Assembly: GCA_903932145.1 (NCBI GenBank)
Contig: CAIZFE010000053.1
Location: 1-64,000, forward strand
Source of the DNA: an uncultured Rhodopila sp.
GTDB taxonomy: Bacteria; Pseudomonadota; Alphaproteobacteria; Acetobacterales; Acetobacteraceae
Direction of reading: 5' to 3'
Length of the DNA stretch: 64,000 nt
Shown here: piece after piece, positions 17,268 to 27,890 of the stretch
Position numbering within the stretch: position 1 is the first letter of the stretch
How the letters are laid out: the number at the start of each line of letters is the position of its first letter
Program-made: the position numbers and the translations under genes
Notes under the pieces: model-generated
Told to the model about the DNA's origin: nothing
The model's input: only the letters and a program-made list of their open reading frames with translations
The model's database searches: none

Positions 17268-18116
17268 ATGCGTGACTTCAAAGGCAAGACAGCGATCGTA
17301 ACGGGCGCGGCTTCCGGTATCGGACTGGGCATCGCCAAGGCGCTCGCCCATGCGGGTGCCAACATCGTTCTGGCCGATTTGCGCCCGGAACCGCTGGAGG
17401 TCGCCCGCAAGGCAATCGAATCGATCGGTGTCCGCGCGATCGGCGTAACGATTGACGTGTCCGACGCGGCCTCGGTCGCGGCGGCCGGCCAGGCTGCTCT
17501 GGATGAGTTCGGCGCGCTGCATATCGCGGTGAACAACGCCGGGGTCGCGATGCACGCCACACCGCTGGAGCAAGTCACGCCAGAGGAATGGGAATGGGTG
17601 ATGGGCGTCAACATCAAAGGCGTCATCAACGGCATTCGCACCTTCGTGCCGCTGATTCGCAGCCACGGGCAGGGCGGCCACGTCGTCAACACCGGTTCGG
17701 TATCCAGCCTGTTCGTGCGCGAAGGCCGCCATCAGGGCGCCTACGCGATGACGAAATACGCCGTTCTGGCGCTGTCCGAGGCGCTGGAGCAGGAACTCAA
17801 AGGCTCCGGTATCGGCGTGTCGATCGTCATGCCGGGCGGCGTCAACACCGCGATTTTTGATTCCGCCGCGACACGGCCGGAACGTTTCGGCGGCACCTAT
17901 CGCCGGCCGGAGCAGGAGGCCCTGAAATCGGCGTTCGCGCCCGGGATGTTGGCACCTGAGGTCGTCGGCCGGCGCGTCCTACAGGCCATGCAGGACGATG
18001 AATTCTACGTCCTGACGCACACGACAGAGCGGGATATCATCAGCGAACGTCTGGATCGGATCAAGGCGGCGTTCGATCATGCGGATCAGATCATGCCGGC
18101 GATCGACCGGTCGTGA
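17268..18116 (+). CDS. Short-chain dehydrogenase/reductase
   Basis: NAD(P)-dependent oxidoreductase of 282 residues. The cofactor motif TGAASGIGLGIA lies near residue 14, NNAG near 88, a catalytic serine in TGSVSS and the YxxxK pair in YAMTKYA. An acidic residue after beta-2 (LADLRPEP) suggests NAD rather than NADP. The C-terminal third (RRPEQEALKSAFAPGML) is longer than in minimal SDRs. Substrate unknown. The ATG at 17268 is preferred over a GTG at 17259. Confidence 0.88.
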   Translation: MRDFKGKTAIVTGAASGIGLGIAKALAHAGANIVLADLRPEPLEVARKAIESIGVRAIGVTIDVSDAASVAAAGQAALDEFGALHIAVNNAGVAMHATPLEQVTPEEWEWVMGVNIKGVINGIRTFVPLIRSHGQGGHVVNTGSVSSLFVREGRHQGAYAMTKYAVLALSEALEQELKGSGIGVSIVMPGGVNTAIFDSAATRPERFGGTYRRPEQEALKSAFAPGMLAPEVVGRRVLQAMQDDEFYVLTHTTERDIISERLDRIKAAFDHADQIMPAIDRS

Positions 18117-18146
18117 TGCCTTTGGGCTGACGGCACGGTCCATGCG

Positions 18147-18419
18147 CTACCTGACTTCGAAAAATGCCAAACTATAGGGGCTGCCGCTGACGCTTGGTTC
18201 CAGAGCAGGGACCGAGAAAATCCACGATGGATAGATTCGTTTCAATTTGTCGCTCCATGCGTCTCGCATGATATGTGCCCATTCCACCTCAATGGCATCG
18301 TCTGTAATGCTATCGTTGGTTCGGAAAAGATAACCGATTTCGATAAAATTAAACGACGTTTCCAGTGCCGCGAGGCTCATTGCGGTAGCTTTTTTTGCGA
18401 GGGAAAACCGTCCTTCCAT
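18147..18419 (-). CDS. Hypothetical small protein in AT-rich segment
   Basis: An open frame of 90 residues (MEGRFSLAKKATAMSL...) with no recognised domain. The DNA from about 18150 to 18600 is clearly more AT-rich than its neighbours, and codon use in this frame does not show the strong GC third-position bias of the rest of the window. A GGAGGA lies about 12 bases ahead of the ATG, a little too far. It may be an acquired gene, a decayed remnant or a chance frame. The following 210 bases up to 18629 show no convincing gene. Confidence 0.3.
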   Translation of the reverse strand: MEGRFSLAKKATAMSLAALETSFNFIEIGYLFRTNDSITDDAIEVEWAHIMRDAWSDKLKRIYPSWIFSVPALEPSVSGSPYSLAFFEVR

Positions 18420-18629
18420 GTCGCGGTGTTATCCTCCACGAGAATGCGTCCTTCAACTTCGATAAAATCCGGAGATAAAATTGTCGAATAGAGCAATGCA
18501 AATCAGATATCGCCATAAGGCATGAGTAAATCACAAGATGGTATCGTAATGTCGCGTCATACCGCAAGAAATATTGGTCGACATTAGATTTTTTCGTCAC
18601 GTTGGCTGGACGGCCGGCATCGGCGGGGT

Positions 18630-19865
18630 TCAGGTTCTTTTCGCTTTAGCCACTCTCGTCACCGCCGTTTGCTTTCTTGAAGCAACGGCTATCGGCTTGG
18701 CGGCAGCCTTCGCTTTTGCAACCAGCATCGATGGTGCGGCACCCCCGGGCGCCGCCCACGCGCGGCTTGATTGTGCGGCGATCTCGCGTGCCGTCGCCGG
18801 CTTTGGTAATGGCTTCACTGGAGCGGCGGCTTTCGGCTTCACTTTTACTGTTGCAACAACCGTCGGTGCTACCAAGGCTTTCAGTTTGGGAACCGCTTTC
18901 GGCTTCGTGACGGCCTTCGGTGCAGCCACGATTTTTAGCTTCGGCACCTCGTTGGCCTTAGCAACACTGCCTGGTGCCGCGCCGGCCTTCTGCTTTGCGG
19001 CGGGAGCAGGTTTCGGCGTATTCTTTAACTTTGCAACGACGGTCGGCGTCGTCGCACTCTTTTTTGGGGGGACAAGCGTGGAGGGCGAGGATTTTTGAGC
19101 GATTACTGTTTTTCGCTTCAACGGAATGGCCGCGGCAGGCTCATCGGCGTCACCCATATCCAGCCCGAACAACGCTGCCATATCGTCGAGTTCCAGCACC
19201 TTGCCGCTTAGCGGTCCTTGCTTCGTCAACGGCAACACCTTGCCGATATCGGCGACAAGTTCATTCTCGTTTACCGCGCGCAGGCGGAACAGCAATTCCG
19301 GCTTCGCATCCAATCGCGCCCCCACGCCATACAGCGCGGCGGCGACATGCTTGCACATCGATGCATAATCGGGGCAGCTACAGGAGAACTTGATTTCTGA
19401 CGGTTTTGGAAACAACCCGGCACCCTGACGGCAAATACGCTCCATCACGCCCTTGGAAAACCGGCCCTGTAGCAGTTCCACCAGCGAATCGATGCCGCCG
19501 GAGCAGTCCGTGCAGATCGACTTCCAGTGGGCCTTGGCGACCTCGCCGATAGTGATTTTCACCTGGTAGATCGACGATCCGCTGACCATCGCGGTGACCT
19601 CTCGCGGCGCGATCTGTAGATCGACCACCGATCCGTTGCGGATATAGGTGCGCCCTCGCGGCAGGCGGTTTTCGTAGTCGTGGTAGCTTTCCAGATTCTC
19701 GCACCACGCCTTGCCCCAGAAGGTGGCGGCGATCGTCTTGGTCGCCAGCGTGACCGGAGTAATCGTGGCGCCCTTCTTGCGCAGTTTGTCCATCTCCCGC
19801 GCGGCCTGCTCCCGGCGATCCGCAACCGACACGTAGGGCGCCCAACCTCCATAATAGTGCGACAT
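18630..19865 (-). CDS. SWIM zinc-finger protein with long Ala/Lys/Pro tail
   Basis: Protein of 411 residues. Residues 1-150 form the conserved region of SWIM proteins paired with SNF2 helicases (FWGKAWCENLESYHDYENRLPRGR). The SWIM motif CxCxnCxH is at about residues 160-172 (CSCPDYASMCKHVAAAL). From about residue 255 the protein is a low-complexity tail rich in Ala, Lys and Pro, resembling histone-H1-like DNA-compacting tails. SWIM modules bind DNA or proteins. The gene lies 4 bp after the SNF2 helicase stop, so the two are co-transcribed and probably act as a complex on chromosomal DNA. Confidence 0.85.
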   Translation of the reverse strand: MSHYYGGWAPYVSVADRREQAAREMDKLRKKGATITPVTLATKTIAATFWGKAWCENLESYHDYENRLPRGRTYIRNGSVVDLQIAPREVTAMVSGSSIYQVKITIGEVAKAHWKSICTDCSGGIDSLVELLQGRFSKGVMERICRQGAGLFPKPSEIKFSCSCPDYASMCKHVAAALYGVGARLDAKPELLFRLRAVNENELVADIGKVLPLTKQGPLSGKVLELDDMAALFGLDMGDADEPAAAIPLKRKTVIAQKSSPSTLVPPKKSATTPTVVAKLKNTPKPAPAAKQKAGAAPGSVAKANEVPKLKIVAAPKAVTKPKAVPKLKALVAPTVVATVKVKPKAAAPVKPLPKPATAREIAAQSSRAWAAPGGAAPSMLVAKAKAAAKPIAVASRKQTAVTRVAKAKRT

Positions 19866-19869
19866 GCCT

Positions 19870-22554
19870 CTACTCCTTCATCGCGGCGTTCAAATCCAGG
19901 GCGACCAGCCGCATAATGTCCGCGTTGCCCATCTCGGTCAGGTTGATCTCGGACCCTCCGGACAGCAATTCATCAGACAGGGTCTTCTTCGAGTCGATCA
20001 AGCCGTCGATCTTCGCTTCCACCGTGCCGCGGCAAATAAATTTGTGAACCAGCACGTTTTTCTTCTGGCCGATGCGGAAGGCGCGGTCGGTGGCCTGATT
20101 TTCCACCGCCGGATTCCACCAGCGGTCGAAATGAACCACATGCGACGCCGCCGTCAGGGTCAGGCCGGAGCCGCCCGCTTTCAGCGACAGCACGAAGAAC
20201 GGCACCGTCTCATCCTCTTGGAACGTCTTGACCAGCGTCTTGCGGTTCTTCACCGCGGTATCGCCATGCAGCACCAATCCGGGGCGGCCGAATATCTGCC
20301 CCAGGAAAGCGGCCAGCGGGCCGGTCATTTCCCGGAACTGAGTGAACACCAGCATTTTTTCTTGCTTGGCGGCGACAACCTCGGCGATTTCGCGCAGGCG
20401 GCCCCATTTGCCGCTGTCTTCCTCGGCCCAGTCATTGTCGTTCAACCATTGCGAGGGATGATTGCAAATCTGCTTCAACCGCATCAGCGTCGTCAGCACA
20501 ATGCCCTTGCGCTGGATGCCTTCGGAGTCCTCCAAAGCTTTCGCCAAGGCCTCCACCGTTTGTCCGTACAGCGCGGTTTGGCGGCGGCTGAGGCTGCACA
20601 GCGCCTTCACTTCCGTCTTATCCGGCAAGTCGGCGATCACCGATTTGTCGGTTTTCATCCGCCGCAAAATGTATGGCCGCACCAGTTCCCGTAACGGCCC
20701 GTACGGATTATGCGTCCGTTCGGCCAACCCCTTGGCGTAACGGGAAAATTGTTTCGCGTTACCCAGCAGGCCGGGATTGATGAAGTCGAAGATCGACCAT
20801 AGGTCGCCGAGGTGGTTCTCGACCGGCGTGCCGGTCAAGGCAATCCGAGCGTGCGCGTGTAACGATTTGGCGGCTTTGGTTTGGCGGGCGGCGGCGTTTT
20901 TGATGGCCTGCGCTTCATCCAGAATCACAAACCGCCATTGCGTTTCTGTCAATGCGGTCAGGCGCAGCAGCGAACCGTAGCTGGTGATGATCAGATCGAA
21001 ATCCGCCGCGCGTTCCGGTGTGAAAGCCTTGACCTGGTCGGCCGGCATCGCCGACGGGTGCAGGATCGCGGCTTTCAGATCGGGGGCGAATTTCTCGATT
21101 TCCGCCGCCCAGTTTCCAAGTAACGACGCAGGCGCGACCAGCAGGCTGGGTTGGCCGGCTTTCTGTTCCACCAATAGTAATGACAACACCTGGATCGTCT
21201 TGCCCAACCCCATGTCGTCGGCGAGGCAGGCGCCCAGGCCGAGCCGTGACAGCATTTGCAACCAGCTTGCGCCAGCGCGTTGATAGGGCCGCAACGTTCC
21301 TTTCAGCGCCGGCCCCGGATCGGCGCCGTTGGCATCCGGCGACCGCAGTTCCTTGAGCGTTTGTTCCAGCCACGGCCCGGCGGTCACACGCGACCAGTCA
21401 GTGTCGGCGGCGATGGGATCGTCGCTGGTGACCCCGGTTCCGGACAGCATGCGCATGGCTTCCGCGAAGCTGAGGCCGTCGCGGGCGGCGAGGGCCTCGG
21501 CTTCGCGGAACCGCAGCATGGTCTTTTCCAGGCGGGCACGATCGACCTCGACCCATTGGCCGCGCAGCAGCACCAGATCCTCGGTGCCAGCCAGAAGGGT
21601 GTGGATTTCGTCTTCCGTCAGCGGCTCGCCGTCCAGGATGACGCTCATTTGGAAGTCCATCAGGCCGCCCAGGCCGACTTCGGACGGCTTGCGGCTGCCC
21701 ACGGTGGCGGAGACGCGCGGGCGGGCGGGACGGTTGGCGCGCCAGGCCGCGGGCATGCGGACGACAACGCCGGCGCTTTCCAGTTCGGGCAGGCTTTGCA
21801 GGAAGCGCGATGCCTCCGGCGCACCCCAGCGCAACGGATGAAAAATTTCTCCGGCGTCGATCATCGGGCGCAGCCAGGCGCAGTGTTCGGCGGCGCGCTG
21901 GACCGGCAGCAGCAGCGACAGCAGTTTGTCTTTGTTCGCCGCCCCGGCGTATTCGCGCAGCGCCTGACCCAGCGGAACATGCTGCGCCCGCGCCCGGGCG
22001 GAGAGGCGGGTGGTGTAGGTCGCCAAGAAGGCGAACGGCTGGTCCGCGTCCTTGCGATTTTCGGCGAGGTTGAAATGCACCCGGCCCACCAGGTTCCAGG
22101 CGGGGTTCAACCCGTTCAGGAAGCGCTGCAATCCCAGGCCGGAGGCAGCCAGAGCCTCCGCGAAGGCCAGCGCGATATCGTCCCACAATCCCAGCAAAAG
22201 GTTGTCGGTCAGGTATTCGGCGCCGTCCATCATGGGGGCGGTCAGCACCAGGGAGGCGAGGTCACCGGCGTCGGGTGGCGGGATCGGCGGAATTTCGGCG
22301 TCGTCCCCGCGTCCCGCCGCGTTCAGGCACAGCGCGCCAACGTAGCGCGTGGCGAAGGCGCGCCACCAGACGAACACCGGCGGCAGCGCGTGGCCGACCT
22401 CGGCGGCGCCCAGTTGCACCAGTCCGGGGCCGTTGCCGCGCGCGAACGCTTCGGTCAGCCGCTCGCACGCGGCGGCATCGAAGTCCGGCGCGTCGTAGGA
22501 GGCTTCGGCGACCAGATGGCCGTTGGGTGTCAGGCGAAGTCCGACTCGGGGCAT
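19870..22554 (-). CDS. SNF2-family DNA-dependent ATPase/helicase
   Basis: Large Swi2/Snf2 ATPase of 894 residues. The N-terminal ~400 residues contain the bacterial SNF2 accessory region (GGLMDFQMSVILDGEPLTEDEI). The helicase core follows: Walker A DDMGLGKTIQ near residue 446, the DEAH-like DEAQAIKN near 545, and a C-terminal helicase lobe ending in QATDRAFRIGQKK near 820. Such proteins translocate on duplex DNA and remodel protein-DNA complexes or assist repair and transcription restart. Size and layout fit the HepA/RapA-like branch that occurs with a SWIM partner, encoded here 4 bp downstream. Confidence 0.92.
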   Translation of the reverse strand: MPRVGLRLTPNGHLVAEASYDAPDFDAAACERLTEAFARGNGPGLVQLGAAEVGHALPPVFVWWRAFATRYVGALCLNAAGRGDDAEIPPIPPPDAGDLASLVLTAPMMDGAEYLTDNLLLGLWDDIALAFAEALAASGLGLQRFLNGLNPAWNLVGRVHFNLAENRKDADQPFAFLATYTTRLSARARAQHVPLGQALREYAGAANKDKLLSLLLPVQRAAEHCAWLRPMIDAGEIFHPLRWGAPEASRFLQSLPELESAGVVVRMPAAWRANRPARPRVSATVGSRKPSEVGLGGLMDFQMSVILDGEPLTEDEIHTLLAGTEDLVLLRGQWVEVDRARLEKTMLRFREAEALAARDGLSFAEAMRMLSGTGVTSDDPIAADTDWSRVTAGPWLEQTLKELRSPDANGADPGPALKGTLRPYQRAGASWLQMLSRLGLGACLADDMGLGKTIQVLSLLLVEQKAGQPSLLVAPASLLGNWAAEIEKFAPDLKAAILHPSAMPADQVKAFTPERAADFDLIITSYGSLLRLTALTETQWRFVILDEAQAIKNAAARQTKAAKSLHAHARIALTGTPVENHLGDLWSIFDFINPGLLGNAKQFSRYAKGLAERTHNPYGPLRELVRPYILRRMKTDKSVIADLPDKTEVKALCSLSRRQTALYGQTVEALAKALEDSEGIQRKGIVLTTLMRLKQICNHPSQWLNDNDWAEEDSGKWGRLREIAEVVAAKQEKMLVFTQFREMTGPLAAFLGQIFGRPGLVLHGDTAVKNRKTLVKTFQEDETVPFFVLSLKAGGSGLTLTAASHVVHFDRWWNPAVENQATDRAFRIGQKKNVLVHKFICRGTVEAKIDGLIDSKKTLSDELLSGGSEINLTEMGNADIMRLVALDLNAAMKE

Positions 22555-22614
22555 GCCCGTAGTTTACCTGATATCCCGATGGGGCGTCTTGCCGTCTTTG
22601 CCTGCGCGTGTCGG

Positions 22615-22941
22615 TCAGTGCGTCAATTCAGGTTGGGTGGCTTTAGCGTTCATACGGCTTCGGCGAAGACACGCTCCCGCAGTGCGCCGCGAAGCGCTCC
22701 GGAGGTCGTCACATGCACCGGAACACCCAATCAACGGTTCCAGCTCCCGTTCTATTGCCGCGATATCGAACCGACTTGTGGCGCCGGTCGTATCGACCAG
22801 AAGGTCGAGGTCGCGGTGTTCAGTTTCGTCGCCGCGGGCCACTGATCCGAATACGCGGGGAGTCCGCGCCTGATGCGCGACAACAACGCTGCGGATGGCG
22901 GCACGGTGAGTATCGAACGCTTGCGATGGTGTGACTGACAT
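22615..22941 (-). pseudogene. MNT-type nucleotidyltransferase (MntA-like), frameshifted
   Basis: The first ~70 residues are a minimal nucleotidyltransferase with the GSVARGDE...DLDLLVD active-site pattern found in MntA antitoxins. After ELEPLIG the frame turns into nonsense (CSGACDDLRSASRR). Shifting by one base restores a normal family ending (GVPVHVTTSGALRG...ERVFAEAV, stop at 22650-22652). A one-base insertion near 22724-22728 therefore breaks the gene. The usual HEPN toxin partner is not found next to it. A strong start is present at 22941. Confidence 0.65.
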
Positions 22942-23070
22942 GCCGGCCTACCGTCCTCGGGCGGAATCCCGTAGCACAAAGGCCGAAATCATTCATCTTC
23001 CCGCCCCAACATGGACGGCGCCGGGAACCCCGCCTATCCTGCGTCCTAACGAACCAGAGGAAACCCAATC

Positions 23071-25179
<2,109 letters not shown>

Positions 25180-25192
25180 GTGTTTGAGTAAC

Positions 25193-25229
25193 CCGTAGCC
25201 CGGGGTCCGCGTCGGACCCGGGGCTACGG
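25193..25229 (+). terminator. Strong hairpin after the FadJ-like gene
   Basis: CCGTAGCCCGGGGTCCG (25193-25209) faces CGGACCCGGGGCTACGG (25213-25229) across a three-base loop, with one displaced base in the stem. There is no T-run, so it could be a Rho-assisted or stability element rather than a true intrinsic terminator. Confidence 0.55.
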
Positions 25230-25401
25230 CATGCAGCGGCCTCTTGTGCTGATCGCGCCGAACCTTGCTTGCCGCGAGGTTTTGGCTCAGAGCCTGTCCG
25301 GCGCCCGGGCTTGACGGTCCCAATGGGCGTCGTCACGCTGAACCTCAAGCAGCATCAGCCTGTAGTGAGACGTGGCGTCTCGGCCCAGGGGAGACTATCG
25401 G

Positions 25402-26976
25402 ATGAAACGCGGACGCCTCGTCGTTATCGGTTTGGCCGCCGCGTCTGCCCTGTTTTCGATGGCGGCGCGGGCGGAACCATTCAAGTGTCCGCATGTCGGT
25501 GGCACTTTCGTGTTCGGCCAGGAAGCCAACATCAACACGCTCGATCAAATGGCGTCTTCAACAATTTCCACCCGCAACATCGCGATGAACATTTACGAAT
25601 CGCTGATGACCCGGGATGAGAACAACCATCCGATCCTGGAGTTGGCGGCGGCGATGCACGAAGCCCCCGACCACCTGACCTATACCTTCACTCTGCGCCC
25701 GGGCGTACATTTTCATAACGGCAAGGCGCTGACCTCGGCCGATGTCGTCGCGTCATTCGATCGCTATGCGCGGGTGGGCATTCAGCGGAATATTCTCAGT
25801 AACGTAGATCGTTGGGACGCCCCGGATGCGGCCACATTTACCATTCACATGAAACATATCCAGCCGACCTTTATCGAGGGGCTGTCGTCATTTAGCGTGC
25901 CGATCGTCATCATGCCGGCGGAGCAGCGTGACGTTCCGGCTCAGCAACTCGCCGAACCCATAGGCACGGGTCCGTATCAGTTTGCCGAAACCGAGCCGGG
26001 CGTATCGGTGAAATTAAAACGATTCGATGGGTATAAGCCAAATACAAGTTTCCAGGATCGCACTGGTCTTGGCGGCTATAAGCAGGCATGCTTCGACACG
26101 GTCACTTTCCAAATTGTTACGGAGCCCGGTGACAGAGTCGCCGGGCTGGTCAGCGGAGCGCTTCACGGGATCGAAGATCTGCCGGCGCAATCGGTGGCCG
26201 CGGCAGACCTCGATAAGAATATTTCCGTGATGCCGTTGAAGAACTGGTGGATACAGATCGCTAATCCTAACGTTTCAAACCCGCCAACCGACAAGCTGTT
26301 GGTGCGCAAGGCGATCCAGGCGGCGCTGGACATGGATGAAATCATGCAGGCGGTCTCAGACGGCAACTATCAGTTGAACGTTGGTTTCCAGTATCCCGAT
26401 CAAGCCGATTACACTGACGCCGGCAAAGAAACGTACAACTTGCATAATCCGGAACTGGCGAAGAAATACCTCGCCGACGCGGGGTATCAAGGGGAACCGG
26501 TCGTTCTGCTGACCAACAAGGACTATCCGGCGATGTACAACTCCGCGCTGGTGGTGCAGCAGCAGCTTCAGGCGGTGGGGATCAATGCCCAGATGAAAGT
26601 GGTGGATTGGCCGACGTCGATTCAAATGTCGAGGAATACGACGGAAGGTTGGAACCTTCTCTTTACTGCCTGGGGGACGCAACCCGCGCTGGGAAGTCTT
26701 GCCGCCATGCGGTTCCTGGTGCAGCCGAACGCCACGTATAAGCCGGTCGACGGTAAGGACGATCCGGATGTCCTGGCGGCCTGGGACGACATGAACATGC
26801 TGCCGACCGCTGAAGGACGGCAACAGGCCTTTGCTCAGATGCAGTCACTGGTTCTTGATCGGGTTTACGCGATTCCATTCGGTGCATTCACAAAAGTCCA
26901 GGCTGTCAGAGCCAATGTCGAGGGTTTCGTGCCGTTCCGCATACCGCGCATGTCGAACGTGTGGTTCAATCACTGA
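25402..26976 (+). CDS. ABC transporter substrate-binding protein, family 5 (peptide/opine type), orphan
   Basis: Periplasmic binding protein of 524 residues. A signal peptide covers about residues 1-24 (ends AARA). The mature protein has the SBP-bac-5 layout: GTFVFGQEANINTLD near the start, RPGVHFHNGKALTSADVVASFDR (family signature) and GTGPYQF. The ATG at 25402 has a well-spaced AGGGGAG. Ligands of this family include peptides, nickel, opines and glutathione; none can be assigned. No permease or ATPase gene lies nearby, so it must use components encoded elsewhere. Confidence 0.88.
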   Translation: MKRGRLVVIGLAAASALFSMAARAEPFKCPHVGGTFVFGQEANINTLDQMASSTISTRNIAMNIYESLMTRDENNHPILELAAAMHEAPDHLTYTFTLRPGVHFHNGKALTSADVVASFDRYARVGIQRNILSNVDRWDAPDAATFTIHMKHIQPTFIEGLSSFSVPIVIMPAEQRDVPAQQLAEPIGTGPYQFAETEPGVSVKLKRFDGYKPNTSFQDRTGLGGYKQACFDTVTFQIVTEPGDRVAGLVSGALHGIEDLPAQSVAAADLDKNISVMPLKNWWIQIANPNVSNPPTDKLLVRKAIQAALDMDEIMQAVSDGNYQLNVGFQYPDQADYTDAGKETYNLHNPELAKKYLADAGYQGEPVVLLTNKDYPAMYNSALVVQQQLQAVGINAQMKVVDWPTSIQMSRNTTEGWNLLFTAWGTQPALGSLAAMRFLVQPNATYKPVDGKDDPDVLAAWDDMNMLPTAEGRQQAFAQMQSLVLDRVYAIPFGAFTKVQAVRANVEGFVPFRIPRMSNVWFNH

Positions 26977-27029
26977 CAAACCCGAACGCGGTTTCTTCGT
27001 TATCGCTGCTGGCAACAGGAGCAATAAAG

Positions 27030-27198
27030 ATGAAGCAACCCCACACGGAACAAACAGTAGATCATACCGAGACGCAGCAGGACACAGGAAACCACAAAAA
27101 AGCCCGGCACGCGGGAGGAACACGGCGCCGATCGCTTCGGCGGAACCCGCGCCGGCAAGGAGAATATCGAGAAAACCGCCGACAAACCGGCTGGCTGA
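27030..27198 (+). pseudogene. Small hypothetical gene with a one-base shift in an A6 run
   Basis: An AGGAG site (27017-27021) precedes an ATG at 27030 that opens MKQPHTEQTVDHTETQQDTG. At an A6 run (27096-27101) the frame becomes low-quality arginine-rich sequence. Shifting one base gives a more protein-like tail (REEHGADRFGGTRAGKENIEK, ending at a TGA at 27196-27198). I read this as a roughly 55-residue charged protein carrying a homopolymer indel, either a mutation, a sequencing error or slippage. No family recognised. Confidence 0.4.
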
Positions 27199-27254
27199 TG
27201 TGACAAGTGCTTCCCATCCCTTTATCGTCCGGTTCAGGGATGGGAGACGCACAG

Positions 27255-27875
27255 ATGATCATCGAAGTTCGGACGTATCAGCTAAAGCCGGGGTCGGTTG
27301 CCGAAGTGGAGAAGCGCTTCGCGGAGGGACTACCTGCGCGCGAAAAACTCTCAAAATTGACCGCGCTCTGGCACACGGAAGTTGGCGCGCTGAACGAAAT
27401 TACGCACATCTGGACCTATGACAGCTTCGAGCAGCGCATGGCGATCCGCTCGGAAGCAGTCAAAACCGGTGTCTGGCCGCCGCCGCTTCGCGACTTCATC
27501 GTGAATATGCAAAGCGAGATCTTCATTCCGGCACCGTTCTCCCCGCCGCTGGAACCGCGTTCGGTTGGGCCGTTGTTCGAGATCAGGTCCTACACCTTGG
27601 CGCCCGGCGCGGTGCCCGGCATGATCGAACGCTGGAGCAGCAAGATCGAGGAACGGGTGAAATTGTCGCCGCTTGTCGGTGCCTGGTATTCGGAATTCGG
27701 CGGCCTGAACAAATGGGTGCATATCTGGGCCTACAAGGACGCCGCCGAACGACAGCGCATCCGGTCGGACGCAGTGGCACGCGGCATCTGGCCGCCCGGC
27801 GGTGCCGCGCCCGGCACGATGATCAAGCAGGAAAACAAACTGGTGATGCCAGCGTCGTGTTCACCACTGCGGTAA
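27255..27875 (+). CDS. NIPSNAP family protein (two tandem domains)
   Basis: Protein of 206 residues built from two ferredoxin-like NIPSNAP repeats: residues 1-100 (MIIEVRTYQLKPGSVAEVEKRF, ITHIWTYDSFEQR) and 105-200 (LFEIRSYTLAPGAVPGMIERW, WVHIWAYKDAAERQRIR). Bacterial NIPSNAP proteins often sit beside catabolic oxidoreductases, and the function is unsettled. The ATG at 27255 has a GGGAG eight bases ahead. The stop is 15 bp before the next gene, a flavin-dependent monooxygenase, and the two are likely co-transcribed. Confidence 0.82.
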   Translation: MIIEVRTYQLKPGSVAEVEKRFAEGLPAREKLSKLTALWHTEVGALNEITHIWTYDSFEQRMAIRSEAVKTGVWPPPLRDFIVNMQSEIFIPAPFSPPLEPRSVGPLFEIRSYTLAPGAVPGMIERWSSKIEERVKLSPLVGAWYSEFGGLNKWVHIWAYKDAAERQRIRSDAVARGIWPPGGAAPGTMIKQENKLVMPASCSPLR

Positions 27876-27890
27876 ATGCGGGAGGGGATT

